A stretch of 39,747 nt of DNA from an uncultured Bacilli bacterium (GCA_944350365.1 CALVOU010000008.1:1-39747); one strand, 5' to 3'; counted from the stretch's first letter, positions 1 through 8,618 are shown. Numbers and translations are program-made. Notes: generated from the sequence alone by a model not told the origin.

Positions 1-569
1 TAAGTCAGACATTGAATGCCGGAGGAAGTTACACGATCCCTGAAGGTTATCATAATGGAAGTGGAAAAGTAACCGCTGCATCCCTTGCTAGTCAAACATC
101 AGGAACAGCAACGGCTTCTCAAATTTTAACTGGCAAAACAGCGTGGGTAAATGGAAATAAGGTAACAGGAAGTATGGCCAATCAAGGTAATTTAGACTGG
201 ACTCCAAGCAACGGTACAACATATACTGTTCCAGCTGGATATTATAGTGGTGGAACATTAGATAGTACAGCCGCTTATAACGCAGGCTATCAAGCCGGAT
301 ATTCTTCAGGATTTCAGGTAAAAGTGGTTAGTTTTAATAGCCAACCTAAAAATGGTACTTCTTATTATTTAGGACACTACTCTGAGGTTTATGTTGGAAT
401 GGTAAATGTTCACTCCGTTAGATATTTACAGTTTACTTATTCTACAGTATATGGTGATGGTGCTAATGTTTCGTACAATGCTAGTACAGGGTATATTAAT
501 GTAAGTTATGGAGGCAATTTATATAATGGTGGTGGAAATAACTGCACATTGGTAATTGCTTACCGATAA
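1..569 (+). CDS. Partial repeat-containing phage-tail-like or surface protein (3' end)
   Basis: The reading frame is open to the left edge of the window (codons phased from base 3), so this is the C-terminal ~189 residues of a longer protein. The TTG at base 12 is probably internal. Two copies of a motif of the form Y-T-(I/V)-P-x-G-Y-(H/Y)-x-G are visible (YTIPEGYHNGSG and YTVPAGYYSGG), separated by a Thr/Ser/Ala-rich segment with an ILTGKTAWVNGNKVTGSM block. This block type is common in Firmicutes prophage tail or baseplate proteins and some surface proteins. The last ~80 residues are rich in Tyr, Gly, Asn and Ser and look beta-rich. No membrane span or sortase signal is seen at the C-terminus. 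The phage-tail reading is inference from sequence style; a surface adhesin is the alternative. Confidence 0.6.
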   Translation, partial: SQTLNAGGSYTIPEGYHNGSGKVTAASLASQTSGTATASQILTGKTAWVNGNKVTGSMANQGNLDWTPSNGTTYTVPAGYYSGGTLDSTAAYNAGYQAGYSSGFQVKVVSFNSQPKNGTSYYLGHYSEVYVGMVNVHSVRYLQFTYSTVYGDGANVSYNASTGYINVSYGGNLYNGGGNNCTLVIAYR

Positions 570-688
570 GTGTGATTATAATTTAAATGCTTACTGTATA
601 ACTAGTTATATTTATTTTCTATTAATCGGAATTAAATATTTTTGTTAACACACATCCTTATTTTTCTTATTTCTTCCTTACTAATCAT

Positions 689-718
689 TTTACAAGTAGC
701 TAAAATTCGTGTTAAAAT
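689..718 (+). promoter_or_regulatory. Possible promoter for yqeY
   Basis: TTTACA (689-694) and TAAAAT (713-718) are separated by 18 bp just upstream of the yqeY ribosome binding site (GAGGAAAGG, 722-730). The implied leader is only about ten bases, so the assignment is tentative. Confidence 0.35.
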
Positions 719-735
719 AATGAGGAAAGGGATGA

Positions 736-1185
736 ATGAAAATGATAGAAAATTTAGATAAAGATATGATTAGTGCGATGAAGAATCATGAAAAAGAAGA
801 GTTAGCCGTTATTCGTGAAATTAAAGCCGGAATGAAACAAGCACATATTGATCAAAAAAGAGAATTAGACGAAGATTTACTTATCGAAGTAGTTAGTCGA
901 GGAATTAAGACTAGAAAAGAATCCATCAAAGATTTTGAAAAAGGAAATCGCCAAGATTTAATCGATAAAACGTTAAGAGAAATAGAAATATTAAACCGTT
1001 ATTTACCTAAACAATTAACGAAAGAAGAATTAGATCAAGTAATCGATCAAGCATTTCAGGAAGTAAATCCAACCTCTAATAAAGATATGGGTAAGATTAT
1101 GGGAAAGCTTACTCCTCTTGTTAAAGGAAAAGCAGACATGAAAGAAGTTTCAAGTCTCATTCAAGAAAAACTTAAACAACTATAA
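736..1185 (+). CDS. yqeY: YqeY/GatB-like domain protein
   Basis: This is a 149-residue soluble helical protein of the YqeY family, related to the tRNA-binding tail domain of GatB. The family is often linked to rpsU in Bacillota but its role is not settled; tRNA-related function is inferred from the GatB relationship. The sequence has the family layout: an N-terminal helix with M(I/K)ENLDKDMISAMK, a central charged helix bundle (TRKESIKDFEKGNRQDL), the ILNRYLPKQL linker, and a C-terminal DMGKIMGKLTPLVKGKADMKEVSSLI domain matching the GatB tail. Length matches the usual ~148. GAGGAAAGG precedes the ATG at 736; a second ATG at 742 is possible. A strong terminator follows, so it is transcribed separately from yqfC. 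Confidence 0.92.
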   Translation: MKMIENLDKDMISAMKNHEKEELAVIREIKAGMKQAHIDQKRELDEDLLIEVVSRGIKTRKESIKDFEKGNRQDLIDKTLREIEILNRYLPKQLTKEELDQVIDQAFQEVNPTSNKDMGKIMGKLTPLVKGKADMKEVSSLIQEKLKQL

Positions 1186-1190
1186 AGATT

Positions 1191-1226
1191 AGGGATAAGT
1201 TCTAAGTATAACTTATTCCTTTTTTT
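1191..1226 (+). terminator. Rho-independent terminator of yqeY
   Basis: An 11-bp stem (AGGGATAAGTT with AACTTATTCCT, one G-U pair) closes an 8-base loop and is followed by a run of T. Confidence 0.85.
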
Positions 1227-1250
1227 CATACTTTTAAATAGGTGATTACT

Positions 1251-1502
1251 ATGTCTCGTTTGTTAGATTATATTCAGGATAATGCTTTTCGAATCACATA
1301 TTTAAAATCGCGGTTAGATGTAGTTAATTATACAAAAATCAATTATTTAGAGGATCGTAAAATATCTGTTTCTTATACTGAAGGAATTGTGGTGATTAAG
1401 GGTCAAAATCTTCGTATTCAGAAATTATTAGATGATGAAATCTTAGTGGTAGGAAAAATAGAAAATATAGAGTTTAAGGGAACGACTGATCAGGATGAAT
1501 AA
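1251..1502 (+). CDS. yqfC: Sporulation protein YqfC
   Basis: This is an 83-residue beta-rich protein of the YqfC family. In Bacillus yqfC belongs to the SigE regulon and sits directly upstream of yqfD, as here. Signature segments are the N-terminal DYIQDNAFRITYL, the NYLEDRKISVSYTEGIVVIKGQNL core and the C-terminal EILVVGKIENIEF. I chose the ATG at 1251 because AGGTGA (1240-1245) lies six bases upstream; a GTG at 1242 overlaps that ribosome binding site. The 3' end overlaps yqfD by eight bases, consistent with translational coupling. The molecular function is unknown. Confidence 0.88.
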   Translation: MSRLLDYIQDNAFRITYLKSRLDVVNYTKINYLEDRKISVSYTEGIVVIKGQNLRIQKLLDDEILVVGKIENIEFKGTTDQDE

Positions 1503-2658
1503 ATATGATATTCGTATAACGGGTAAGGATGTTAAGCGATTTATTCGGAATCTTTATAGTCAAGGAATAGAGTTTTTTTATTTAGAATACGGACCTAAAA
1601 CAGTATTAATTAGGGTAGGGGAAGCAGATTATCATAAGATTAAAGAAATTAAGACGATATATGAAGTAGAACTAATTAGGGTATATGGACTTATTCGAAT
1701 TAGGAATTTTTTTAAACAATATCGACTTTTTTTGGGGTGTTTAACTATCGGACTTGGATTAATTTATTTTTTATCTCATGTTATTTTTCAGGTTGATGTT
1801 GTTCATAATAAAGAAGAGATTAGAAACTTGATCTTAGAAGAGTTAAAACTTCAAGGAATTACCAAATATCGTTTTATTAAGAGTTTTTCTGATCAAGAAA
1901 AAATTGTCGAAGATATCATAAAAAAATATCGAGATAAGATTGAATGGATGGAAATTGAACGGATTGGGGTTACTTATGTAGTTAAAGTAGAAGAGAGAAA
2001 AATAAAAGAATATGAAAGTAGTGATACGCCTCGTGATTTGGTAGCGAAGAAAGAGGGAAGAATTGTTTCTATCGAAGCGAAGACCGGTAGTGTTTTAGTT
2101 ACGCCTGGTACCTACGTAAAAAAAGGAGATGTTTTGGTTAGTGGGGAAATTAAAAACAAAGATACTGTAATGGCTAAAGTTCATGCTGAAGGGCAAGTGT
2201 TTGCGGAAGTGTGGTATGATGTTACGGTTGAACTTCCTTATCACTATAGTGAAGAAGTAAAGACAGGTAATAAAAAGAAAGTGCTTTCTCTTCATTGGTT
2301 TCAAAATGACTGGAACTTATTTGATTTTTCCTCCTACGAAGAAAAAAATGACCAAGAACTTTTTACGATAAAAAATCCTATTTTGCCCTTTTCGTTATCT
2401 TGGAATTTAGAAGAAGAAATCATAAAGAAAGATACCGTCTATAGTAAAGAACAAGCTTTATTAGAAGCTAGTCGCATTGCGAATGAAAAACTTCGCCAAA
2501 AAATTGGAGAAGAAGATAAGATATTATACGAAAAAAGTTTGAAAATTACCGAAGAAGATAGTAAAATAGTAATAGTGATCTTCTTTAAAGTAAAAGAGGA
2601 TATCACCGATTATCAACCGATAAAAGAAGAACCACTTCAAGAATCCGAAGAAAGTTAG
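1495..2658 (+). CDS. yqfD: Sporulation membrane protein YqfD
   Basis: This is a 387-residue YqfD family protein (about 400 residues is usual), a sporulation protein in Bacillus made with YqfC. The N-terminal ~75 residues are cytoplasmic. One membrane span follows (about residues 76-95, FLGCLTIGLGLIYFLSHVIF), then a long extracytoplasmic region. The motif IGVTYVVKVEERK and the DLVAKKEGRIVSIEAKTGSVLVTPGTYVKKGDVLVSG stretch, which resembles a lipoyl/barrel-sandwich hybrid fold, are typical of the family. The acidic C-terminus (KEEPLQESEES) is variable. It overlaps yqfC, and the next gene follows immediately. Role inferred by family. Confidence 0.9.
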   Translation: MNKYDIRITGKDVKRFIRNLYSQGIEFFYLEYGPKTVLIRVGEADYHKIKEIKTIYEVELIRVYGLIRIRNFFKQYRLFLGCLTIGLGLIYFLSHVIFQVDVVHNKEEIRNLILEELKLQGITKYRFIKSFSDQEKIVEDIIKKYRDKIEWMEIERIGVTYVVKVEERKIKEYESSDTPRDLVAKKEGRIVSIEAKTGSVLVTPGTYVKKGDVLVSGEIKNKDTVMAKVHAEGQVFAEVWYDVTVELPYHYSEEVKTGNKKKVLSLHWFQNDWNLFDFSSYEEKNDQELFTIKNPILPFSLSWNLEEEIIKKDTVYSKEQALLEASRIANEKLRQKIGEEDKILYEKSLKITEEDSKIVIVIFFKVKEDITDYQPIKEEPLQESEES

Positions 2659-2667
2659 GTGATTTTT

Positions 2668-3291
2668 ATGATTACTCCTTTAGATAATACGATTAAAGGG
2701 GTGATGGAATTTACTTGGCCTATGGTGTTGATCAGTATTCTGATTGTCTCTTCCCTTCGGATTGCTTATATTGTAAAGAATAAACAACCCTTTGTTTTTT
2801 ATCGTGAAGCTTTTCAATTAATATTTTTGATTTATATTCTGTGTTTATTTCAAATCGTTACTTTTGAAGATCCTTCTTTATCTTTAACTGATGAACATTT
2901 TAATTTGATTCCTTTTCAAGAAATTGGAAGATATTCTATTGGTAGTCGTTTGTTTTTTAAAAATGTGATTGGAAACTTAGTTTTATTTGTACCCTATGGG
3001 TTCTTTGTCGGTTATTATACGAAGATCGATAAATGGATTCCGGCCTTTTCTATGATTATGTTTGCTTCGGTTAGTATCGAATCTACCCAGTTGATTATCG
3101 GTCGAATCTTTGATATTGATGATATTATTTTAAATATTATTGGCGGAATGATAGGATATGGTGTATACTTTATCTTACAGAAAATTAAAGAACGTCTACC
3201 GAGAGTTTTACGAAAAAATTGGTTTCTTAATGTAGTGTCGCTTATTTTTATTGGTGGATTAATTGGATATATCTGGATGGTGATTAGATAA
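2668..3291 (+). CDS. VanZ-like membrane protein
   Basis: This is an integral membrane protein of ~207 residues with about five hydrophobic segments and the VanZ-family core: FNLIPFQEIGRYSIGS, then GNLVLFVPYGFFVGYY, then SIESTQLIIGRIFDIDDIILNIIGG. The last block, with its conserved Glu, Gln and Asp-Asp, is the clearest signature. The start at ATG 2668 is preferred because AGGTGA (2657-2662) precedes it; a GTG at 2659 overlaps this site. It shares its stop and start bases with ybeY at 3291. VanZ proteins include a teicoplanin-resistance accessory protein, but most are uncharacterised, and resistance should not be assumed. In Bacillus this slot between yqfD and ybeY is taken by phoH and yqfF. 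Confidence 0.82.
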   Translation: MITPLDNTIKGVMEFTWPMVLISILIVSSLRIAYIVKNKQPFVFYREAFQLIFLIYILCLFQIVTFEDPSLSLTDEHFNLIPFQEIGRYSIGSRLFFKNVIGNLVLFVPYGFFVGYYTKIDKWIPAFSMIMFASVSIESTQLIIGRIFDIDDIILNIIGGMIGYGVYFILQKIKERLPRVLRKNWFLNVVSLIFIGGLIGYIWMVIR

Positions 3292-3740
3292 TGGAAAATA
3301 CGTTTGAAATTTTTAATGAGACAACTTGTGATTTAGAAGAAGAAATGAAACAGTTACGGGAGTTTATTGATTTTGTATTGAAAGAAGAAAAACTAGAAAA
3401 TGTCGAATTCAATATTATTTTTATTGATAATCCTAGAATTCATGAGATGAATCTTGCTTATCGGGGAGTAGATCGTCCGACAGATGTGATTAGTTTCGCT
3501 CTAGAGGATAATAAAACAATCGATTTAGGGGTTCGATTACTAGGCGATATTTATATTTCGATTGATAAAGCGAAAGAACAAGCAAATTCTTATGGACATT
3601 CTTTAAAACGTGAGATTTCCTTTTTGGCGGTACATGGATTACTACATCTTTTAGGATATGATCATATGACGAAGGATGAAGAGAAAGTGATGTTTACGAG
3701 ACAGGAAGAATTGTTACAAAAATTTCAAATTACAAGGTAG
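3291..3740 (+). CDS. ybeY: Endoribonuclease YbeY (rRNA maturation factor)
   Basis: This is a 149-residue metal-dependent endoribonuclease involved in 16S rRNA 3'-end maturation and ribosome quality control. The zinc site is explicit: H115-x3-H119-x5-H125 in HGLLHLLGYDH. The conserved upstream block YRGVDRPTDVISFAL (about residues 57-71) is present, as is LLGDIYIS. Length is typical. The start codon overlaps the last base of the VanZ-like gene, indicating coupled translation, and era lies two genes downstream. The ybeY-cdd-era order is the common Bacillota order. Confidence 0.95.
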   Translation: MENTFEIFNETTCDLEEEMKQLREFIDFVLKEEKLENVEFNIIFIDNPRIHEMNLAYRGVDRPTDVISFALEDNKTIDLGVRLLGDIYISIDKAKEQANSYGHSLKREISFLAVHGLLHLLGYDHMTKDEEKVMFTRQEELLQKFQITR

Positions 3741-3751
3741 GAGTGGTGGTT

Positions 3752-4138
3752 GTGTTAGAGAAGTTACAAACATTGTTACAAAATAGTCAAAGTAAATATT
3801 ATCATTTTCCCGTTGCTTGTATTTTAGAATGTAAAGATGGTACTTCTTTTTCGGGAGTAAACGTAGAAACTTCTTCCCCAGGAGCGGGAATTTGTGCGGA
3901 AAGAAATGCTTTATTTCAAGCGATTTCTTATGGAAAAACGAAAGAAGATTTTTATAAGCTTCATCTTTATGCCGAGAGTAAAGAAACGATTTTTCCTTGC
4001 TTTATTTGTAGACAAGCTCTTATTGACTATTGTAGTAAAGACTTAGAAATTCTAATTTATCATATGGATGGTAGAGTCGAACATTATTTTTTGAATGAGT
4101 TATGCCCACATTCATTTAGTGAGGAGAGTTTAGGATGA
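3752..4138 (+). CDS. cdd: Cytidine deaminase
   Basis: This is a homotetrameric-type cytidine deaminase of about 128 residues, converting cytidine or deoxycytidine to uridine or deoxyuridine in pyrimidine salvage. The active site motif is clear: C48-A49-E50 (GAGICAERNALF) and C83-x2-C86 (PCFICRQ) supply the three zinc-ligand cysteines and the catalytic Glu. The substrate-binding segment FSGVNVET (about residues 33-40) is present. The start is best placed at GTG 3752, eight bases after AGGAG (3739-3743); in-frame GTGs at 3743 and 3746 overlap that site. The end overlaps era by four bases (ATGA). Confidence 0.93.
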   Translation: MLEKLQTLLQNSQSKYYHFPVACILECKDGTSFSGVNVETSSPGAGICAERNALFQAISYGKTKEDFYKLHLYAESKETIFPCFICRQALIDYCSKDLEILIYHMDGRVEHYFLNELCPHSFSEESLG

Positions 4139-5022
4139 AAAGCGGTTTTGTTAGTATTGTAGGTCGTCCTAATGTCGGAAAAAGTACTTTGTTGAATAGT
4201 ATTTTAGAGACAAAGTTAGCAATTACTTCTGATAAGTCAGGAACGACGAGAAATATTATTCAAGGTGTTTATGAAGATGAGGATAGTCAGATTGTTTTTG
4301 TCGATACGCCAGGTATTCATAAACCACTTGACCAGTTGGGAAATATTTTGAATAAAAAAGCTTATCAGTCAGTAGATAATGTTGATTTGATTTTGTTTTT
4401 GGTGGATGCGGAAGCAGGAGTTGGTAAAGGAGATCGTTTTATTTTAGAAAAAATAAAAGAAGAACATCTTCCGATTATCTTTGTGCTAAACAAAGTCGAT
4501 CGGATCAAGAAAGATCAATTGTTAAAATTAATTGACGAATATAAAGATCTGTATCCATTTAGTGAGATTTTTCCGATATCGGCATTAAAGAACGATAATG
4601 TAGTTCCCTTAATCCAGACAATAAAAAAATACTTGCCTAATGAAGGGAAGATTTTTACCGATGACACATTTACCAATATTTCTACTAGTTTTTATGTCAG
4701 TGAGATTGTTCGTGAGAAGATTTTGCGCTTAACGAAAGAAGAAGTTCCCCATTCGGTAACTTGTTATTTAGAAAAGATGGATCAAGATAAGGATAAAGTT
4801 CATCTTCAAGTACTAATTGTGGTTGATCGAGACAATTTAAAGAAAATATTAATTGGTAAGAACGGTAGCTTGATCAAAAAAGTAGGAATAGAAGCAAGAC
4901 GTGATTTGGAAGAGTATTTTCAAAAGCGAGTTTATCTAGAAACTTATGTAAAAACAATCGAAAATTGGCGTGATCGTCAAAAATATTTAAAAGAATTGGG
5001 ACTAGATGAATTAGATTCTTAA
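4135..5022 (+). CDS. era: GTPase Era
   Basis: This 295-residue essential GTPase binds the 3' end of 16S rRNA and helps 30S subunit maturation. G-domain motifs: G1 GRPNVGKST (10-18), G2 within KSGTTRN (34-39), G3 DTPG (57-60), G4 NKVD (119-122) and a SAL-type G5 (about 148-150). The C-terminal KH domain carries GKNGSLIKKVGIEAR, the RNA-binding GxxG loop, and ends in WRDRQKYLKELGLDELDS. Length is usual. It starts inside the cdd stop (ATGA). The next genes are yqzL and recO, the Bacillus order. Confidence 0.97.
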   Translation: MKSGFVSIVGRPNVGKSTLLNSILETKLAITSDKSGTTRNIIQGVYEDEDSQIVFVDTPGIHKPLDQLGNILNKKAYQSVDNVDLILFLVDAEAGVGKGDRFILEKIKEEHLPIIFVLNKVDRIKKDQLLKLIDEYKDLYPFSEIFPISALKNDNVVPLIQTIKKYLPNEGKIFTDDTFTNISTSFYVSEIVREKILRLTKEEVPHSVTCYLEKMDQDKDKVHLQVLIVVDRDNLKKILIGKNGSLIKKVGIEARRDLEEYFQKRVYLETYVKTIENWRDRQKYLKELGLDELDS

Positions 5023-5055
5023 AAAATTATCATTCTATTAATGGGTGATAAAAAG

Positions 5056-5142
5056 ATGAATCAATTATTATGGGATTTATTTCGTAAAACAGGAAATGTC
5101 AATTATTATGTTTTATCGAAAAAGATCAAAGAAAAGAAGTGA
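5056..5142 (+). CDS. yqzL: Small YqzL-like protein
   Basis: This 28-residue ORF lies between era and recO. It reads MNQLLWDLFRKTGNVNYYVL followed by a Lys-rich tail. It matches the pattern of YqzL (hydrophobic start, W-x-x-F-x-x-T-G-N-(I/V)-x-x-Y-L-x-x-K), encoded at exactly this position in Bacillus. GGGTGA (5043-5048) is a good ribosome binding site for the ATG at 5056; an in-frame ATG at 5041 lacks one. Function is unknown. Position plus the TGN-V-x-YY-L motif make it likely to be real despite its size. Confidence 0.8.
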   Translation: MNQLLWDLFRKTGNVNYYVLSKKIKEKK

Positions 5143-5148
5143 TTTTTC

Positions 5149-5895
5149 TTGCAGTTAATCGAAGTAGAAGGAATCGTGTTAAGAGAGACAAATTATAGTG
5201 AAGCAAGTAAGATTTTAACGGTTTTTACTAAGGATTACGGTTTGATTAGTGTGATGGCACAGGGGTGTCGTAATTTAAAAAGTAAACTTCGAGGGGTCAG
5301 TCAGAAATTCAGTTATGGCATCTTTACGATTCATTACCGAGAAAATGGTGTCTCTAATTTACGTACAGTAGATATTTTAGATCCTTTTTTGACTGTACTT
5401 TCTGATATTGAAAAGATCAGTTATGCAACTTATTTATTGGAACTTAGTGAACAAGTGGTAAAAGAAAGTGATCATTTAGAAGTATTTGATTTATTAATTG
5501 CTAGTTTAAAAAAGATGAATGAGGGTTATTCGCCAAGTATAATTACGAACATTTTAGAGTTAAAATTACTCGATTATTTAGGTATTCGACCAGTCATAGA
5601 CGGGTGTAGTATATGTGGAAGCACGAAAGATATTGTAACCGTTTCTGCTAATGATGGTGGTTACCTTTGTAAAAACTGTATGACTAATCAGAAAATCTAT
5701 AGTGCTCGTACGGTGAAGTTAATCCGCATGCTTTTTTATGTTGATATCAGTAAGATTACTAAGCTAGAAATTCATGAGGATACCAGACGGGAAATCGCCG
5801 AATTTATCGAGGAGTATTATGATAGATATGCTGGTATATATTTAAAAAGCAAGAATTTTCTAAAGAACTTAAACAAAATTAGCAAAGTAGGATAG
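5149..5895 (+). CDS. recO: DNA repair protein RecO
   Basis: This 248-residue protein of the RecFOR pathway loads RecA onto SSB-coated single-stranded DNA and promotes annealing. The N-terminal OB-fold is recognisable (EGIVLRETNYSEASKILTVF through SKLRGVSQKFSYG, about residues 6-60). The C-terminal helical domain contains the zinc-binding CSICG...CKNC motif (about residues 156-179). The start is TTG 5149, weakly supported by AAGTGAT upstream; the N-terminus aligns well with the family from this codon. It follows yqzL by six bases and precedes the YfhO-like gene by six. Confidence 0.93.
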   Translation: MQLIEVEGIVLRETNYSEASKILTVFTKDYGLISVMAQGCRNLKSKLRGVSQKFSYGIFTIHYRENGVSNLRTVDILDPFLTVLSDIEKISYATYLLELSEQVVKESDHLEVFDLLIASLKKMNEGYSPSIITNILELKLLDYLGIRPVIDGCSICGSTKDIVTVSANDGGYLCKNCMTNQKIYSARTVKLIRMLFYVDISKITKLEIHEDTRREIAEFIEEYYDRYAGIYLKSKNFLKNLNKISKVG

Positions 5896-5901
5896 AGGTA
5901 T

Positions 5902-8580
5902 ATGATGAAGAAATTTTTACAGAAACCATATTGGATTACCATACTCTTAGTTAGTGGAATATTTCTTATTCTTTGGCTAGGAAAAGGGTTGTTTCCTTTT
6001 GGAGGTCATTCTTTAATTTGGGGCGATATGCATGATCAAATTACCGCTTTTTATTATCATTTTTACGATTCTTTTCGGGGAAATGCTTCGCTACTAGTCG
6101 ATTTTACAACGAGTGGTTCTGTTAATTTTTTAGGTATACTTGCTTATTATATTTTGAGTCCATTAAGTTTTTTGGTACTACTTTTTCCACGTGAGGATAT
6201 CTATCTAGCGGTTTCTTTTATCGTTGCATTTAAAATTTTACTTTCTAGTTTAACTTGTCTTTATTTTATTCGTTATACCTTTAAACGTCTTCCGAATTGG
6301 ATTGCGATATTATTAGCGATTTGTTATGCATTTTCAGGATATAGTTTAGCCATGTATCAGATTACGCCATGGATGGATGTCATGTATATTTTTCCGCTTT
6401 TGATGATTGGACTAAAAAAATTACTGGATTTGGAAAAACCTACTTGGTATATTGTTACTTTAACTTGTGCATTAGTTTTTAGCTTTTATGTTTCGATTAT
6501 GACTTTGTTCTTTATCTTTTTGGCATCATTCATTTACTTGTTGGTTTATAAGGAGAAAGAACAACGGAAAAAAGCAGTTTTATCTTTAGGAATAGCGACA
6601 GTTCTTAGTGTGCTGTTAGCAACAGTCATCATTCTACCCTCTTATTTACAAATATCGGTATCTTCTCGGATGGGGTTTGATATTAACGAGATTTTAAATT
6701 CTAGGACAGGACCAATCACGGACAAGTTATCGTTCTTTATGTTTGGTGGAATTATGTATTTGGGGCTTTTTTTCCTCGCAAAGAAGTGGAGGCATCATCA
6801 GGAGTTTTTAACATGGTATATCCCAACTACTTTAATTATGTTGATTCCTTGTATTGTTGAACCACTCAATAAAGTGTTACATTTTGGTTCTTATGCCTTT
6901 TTCCCTTATCGTTTTGGCTTTATTATGATGTTTTTACTCATTATTGGGGCTTGTTATGGTTTTCAATACTGTGTAGATAAACCGAAAAAGATAAGAAATA
7001 GTAAAGTTTTATCTATTTTAACAATAGTAGTAGTTGTTTTATCATTGATTGGGATACCGGTATACATGTATGATAATTTTCAAGTGAATCTACGGACACT
7101 TACCATTTCTAAGGATCATTGGTTATTATTTTATCTCTTTTTGATGACTTTACTTAGTTTTATTGGTTGTTTCTTACTTTGGAAAAAGAAAGCCCAATTT
7201 AGTAAACTTTCGATAGGTGGAATTTACGTTATCACCATTACGCATATTATTGGTTGTAGTTTCCTTTATTTAGGTATCGATTTTGATCAAGAACGATTGA
7301 TGGGACAGTATGAAGATCTTCAAAAGTTAGAAAGTACTTATCATGAAGGAGATTATTATCGCGTAAAAAATATGACTTCTAGTTATGTCATGAATAGCGG
7401 TATGGTGATGCGTTATCATACACTTGATCATTTTACTTCTCTTACTGATCGAGCTAATCTTCGTAGTTTAAAAAAACTAGGCTACTCTTCCATGTGGGTG
7501 AAGACCTTCTCTAAAGGAGGTACTTTGTTTACCGATAGTTTGTTGGCTAATCGTTATATTATCTCTAAAGCTAAAATTGATGATGAATACTATCAACATG
7601 TTGCGACTTTTGGAAATTTAGAATTTTATCAAGCCAAATTAACCCCATCTTATGGTTACTTTTTAACGACTAATGATCGAATTATGGATCAAGATAATTC
7701 TTTTGCGGTTCAAAATGAAATTTATCATGATATTACCGGAACTAAACAAGATATCTTCCAGATTATCGATCAATTTGAGTTAGAGAATATCAAAAAGAAA
7801 GAAACTAAAAGTGGTCAAACGGCTTATACCATCATTGATGAAGATGCTTATAATTATTTGATTAAAGATATTGATGTTACTGGAAAGAAGACGTTGTATT
7901 TAGAAATTTTAAAAGATTTAGATAATACGACGAATGCTGATATTTATCAAAAGTTTAATATTTATATCAATGATCATTTATATGTAAAAAATGCCCTTAC
8001 AGATTACAATAATGGTGTAATTGATTTAGGTACTTTTGAAGATGAACAGGTTAATATCAAGATTGAATTGTTAGCTGATGTCGAAGTCGATAACTTGACA
8101 ATCGGGGTAATGGATAATCAGTTATATGAAGATTTTGTTCAGAATGAAAAAATAGATACTCAAATTGAGTATGAAGAGAATCGTATCCATGTTCAAGTAG
8201 AAAGCGATAAGAAACAGATTTTATTTTTACCAGTTGCTTATAATGGTGGTTATCAAGCAACGCTAAACGGAAAAGAAGGCGAAGTATTAAAGGTATTCGA
8301 TAATTTTATTGGGATTGAAGTAGAACAGGGCGAAAATGATATTACCTTAACTTTTATTCCGCCGGGCATGAAAATATCTGCAGTTATCAGTTTAGTTGCT
8401 TTGGTTTTCACGATTGTTTTGATCAAGACCGGGATTTATCAGAAGTTACTTAATATAAAATGGTTACAGAATATTGTATACTTTATCTATGTCTTACTGT
8501 ATTTAGTTATTGTTGGCGTTCTTTATGTTGGTTGTACGTTAATCTATATTTTATCGTATTTTATCTATTTTCACGTTTAA
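5902..8580 (+). CDS. YfhO-like large multi-span membrane protein (GT-C type)
   Basis: This is an 892-residue integral membrane protein of the YfhO family. It has about ten or more hydrophobic spans in the N-terminal half, an extracytoplasmic region (about residues 450-820) and two closely spaced C-terminal spans. The first loop carries WGDMHDQITAFYYHFYDSF, matching the D-x-H-D-Q motif that marks YfhO and is analogous to the acidic loop of GT-C glycosyltransferases. Some family members in Gram-positive bacteria have been linked to glycosylation of lipoteichoic acid or wall polymers. The substrate here is unknown and enzyme activity is inferred. AGAGGT precedes the start. It closes the block starting at yqfC; a new promoter begins three bases after its stop. 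Confidence 0.85.
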   Translation: MMKKFLQKPYWITILLVSGIFLILWLGKGLFPFGGHSLIWGDMHDQITAFYYHFYDSFRGNASLLVDFTTSGSVNFLGILAYYILSPLSFLVLLFPREDIYLAVSFIVAFKILLSSLTCLYFIRYTFKRLPNWIAILLAICYAFSGYSLAMYQITPWMDVMYIFPLLMIGLKKLLDLEKPTWYIVTLTCALVFSFYVSIMTLFFIFLASFIYLLVYKEKEQRKKAVLSLGIATVLSVLLATVIILPSYLQISVSSRMGFDINEILNSRTGPITDKLSFFMFGGIMYLGLFFLAKKWRHHQEFLTWYIPTTLIMLIPCIVEPLNKVLHFGSYAFFPYRFGFIMMFLLIIGACYGFQYCVDKPKKIRNSKVLSILTIVVVVLSLIGIPVYMYDNFQVNLRTLTISKDHWLLFYLFLMTLLSFIGCFLLWKKKAQFSKLSIGGIYVITITHIIGCSFLYLGIDFDQERLMGQYEDLQKLESTYHEGDYYRVKNMTSSYVMNSGMVMRYHTLDHFTSLTDRANLRSLKKLGYSSMWVKTFSKGGTLFTDSLLANRYIISKAKIDDEYYQHVATFGNLEFYQAKLTPSYGYFLTTNDRIMDQDNSFAVQNEIYHDITGTKQDIFQIIDQFELENIKKKETKSGQTAYTIIDEDAYNYLIKDIDVTGKKTLYLEILKDLDNTTNADIYQKFNIYINDHLYVKNALTDYNNGVIDLGTFEDEQVNIKIELLADVEVDNLTIGVMDNQLYEDFVQNEKIDTQIEYEENRIHVQVESDKKQILFLPVAYNGGYQATLNGKEGEVLKVFDNFIGIEVEQGENDITLTFIPPGMKISAVISLVALVFTIVLIKTGIYQKLLNIKWLQNIVYFIYVLLYLVIVGVLYVGCTLIYILSYFIYFHV

Positions 8581-8582
8581 GC

Positions 8583-8612
8583 TTGACTTCTTTTGAAAAA
8601 AAGCTTTATAAT
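8583..8612 (+). promoter_or_regulatory. Sigma-A-type promoter of the glycine T-box operon
   Basis: TTGACT (8583-8588), an 18-bp spacer and a perfect TATAAT (8607-8612). Transcription would begin near 8619, giving a leader of about 150 nt. Confidence 0.8.
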
Positions 8613-8618
8613 AAATTT

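Noticed and set aside
5140-5142. Possible Mycoplasma-type code (TGA as Trp)
   Set aside because: TGA is used as a stop at the ends of yqzL and mutM, and Trp residues throughout are TGG, so the standard code applies.
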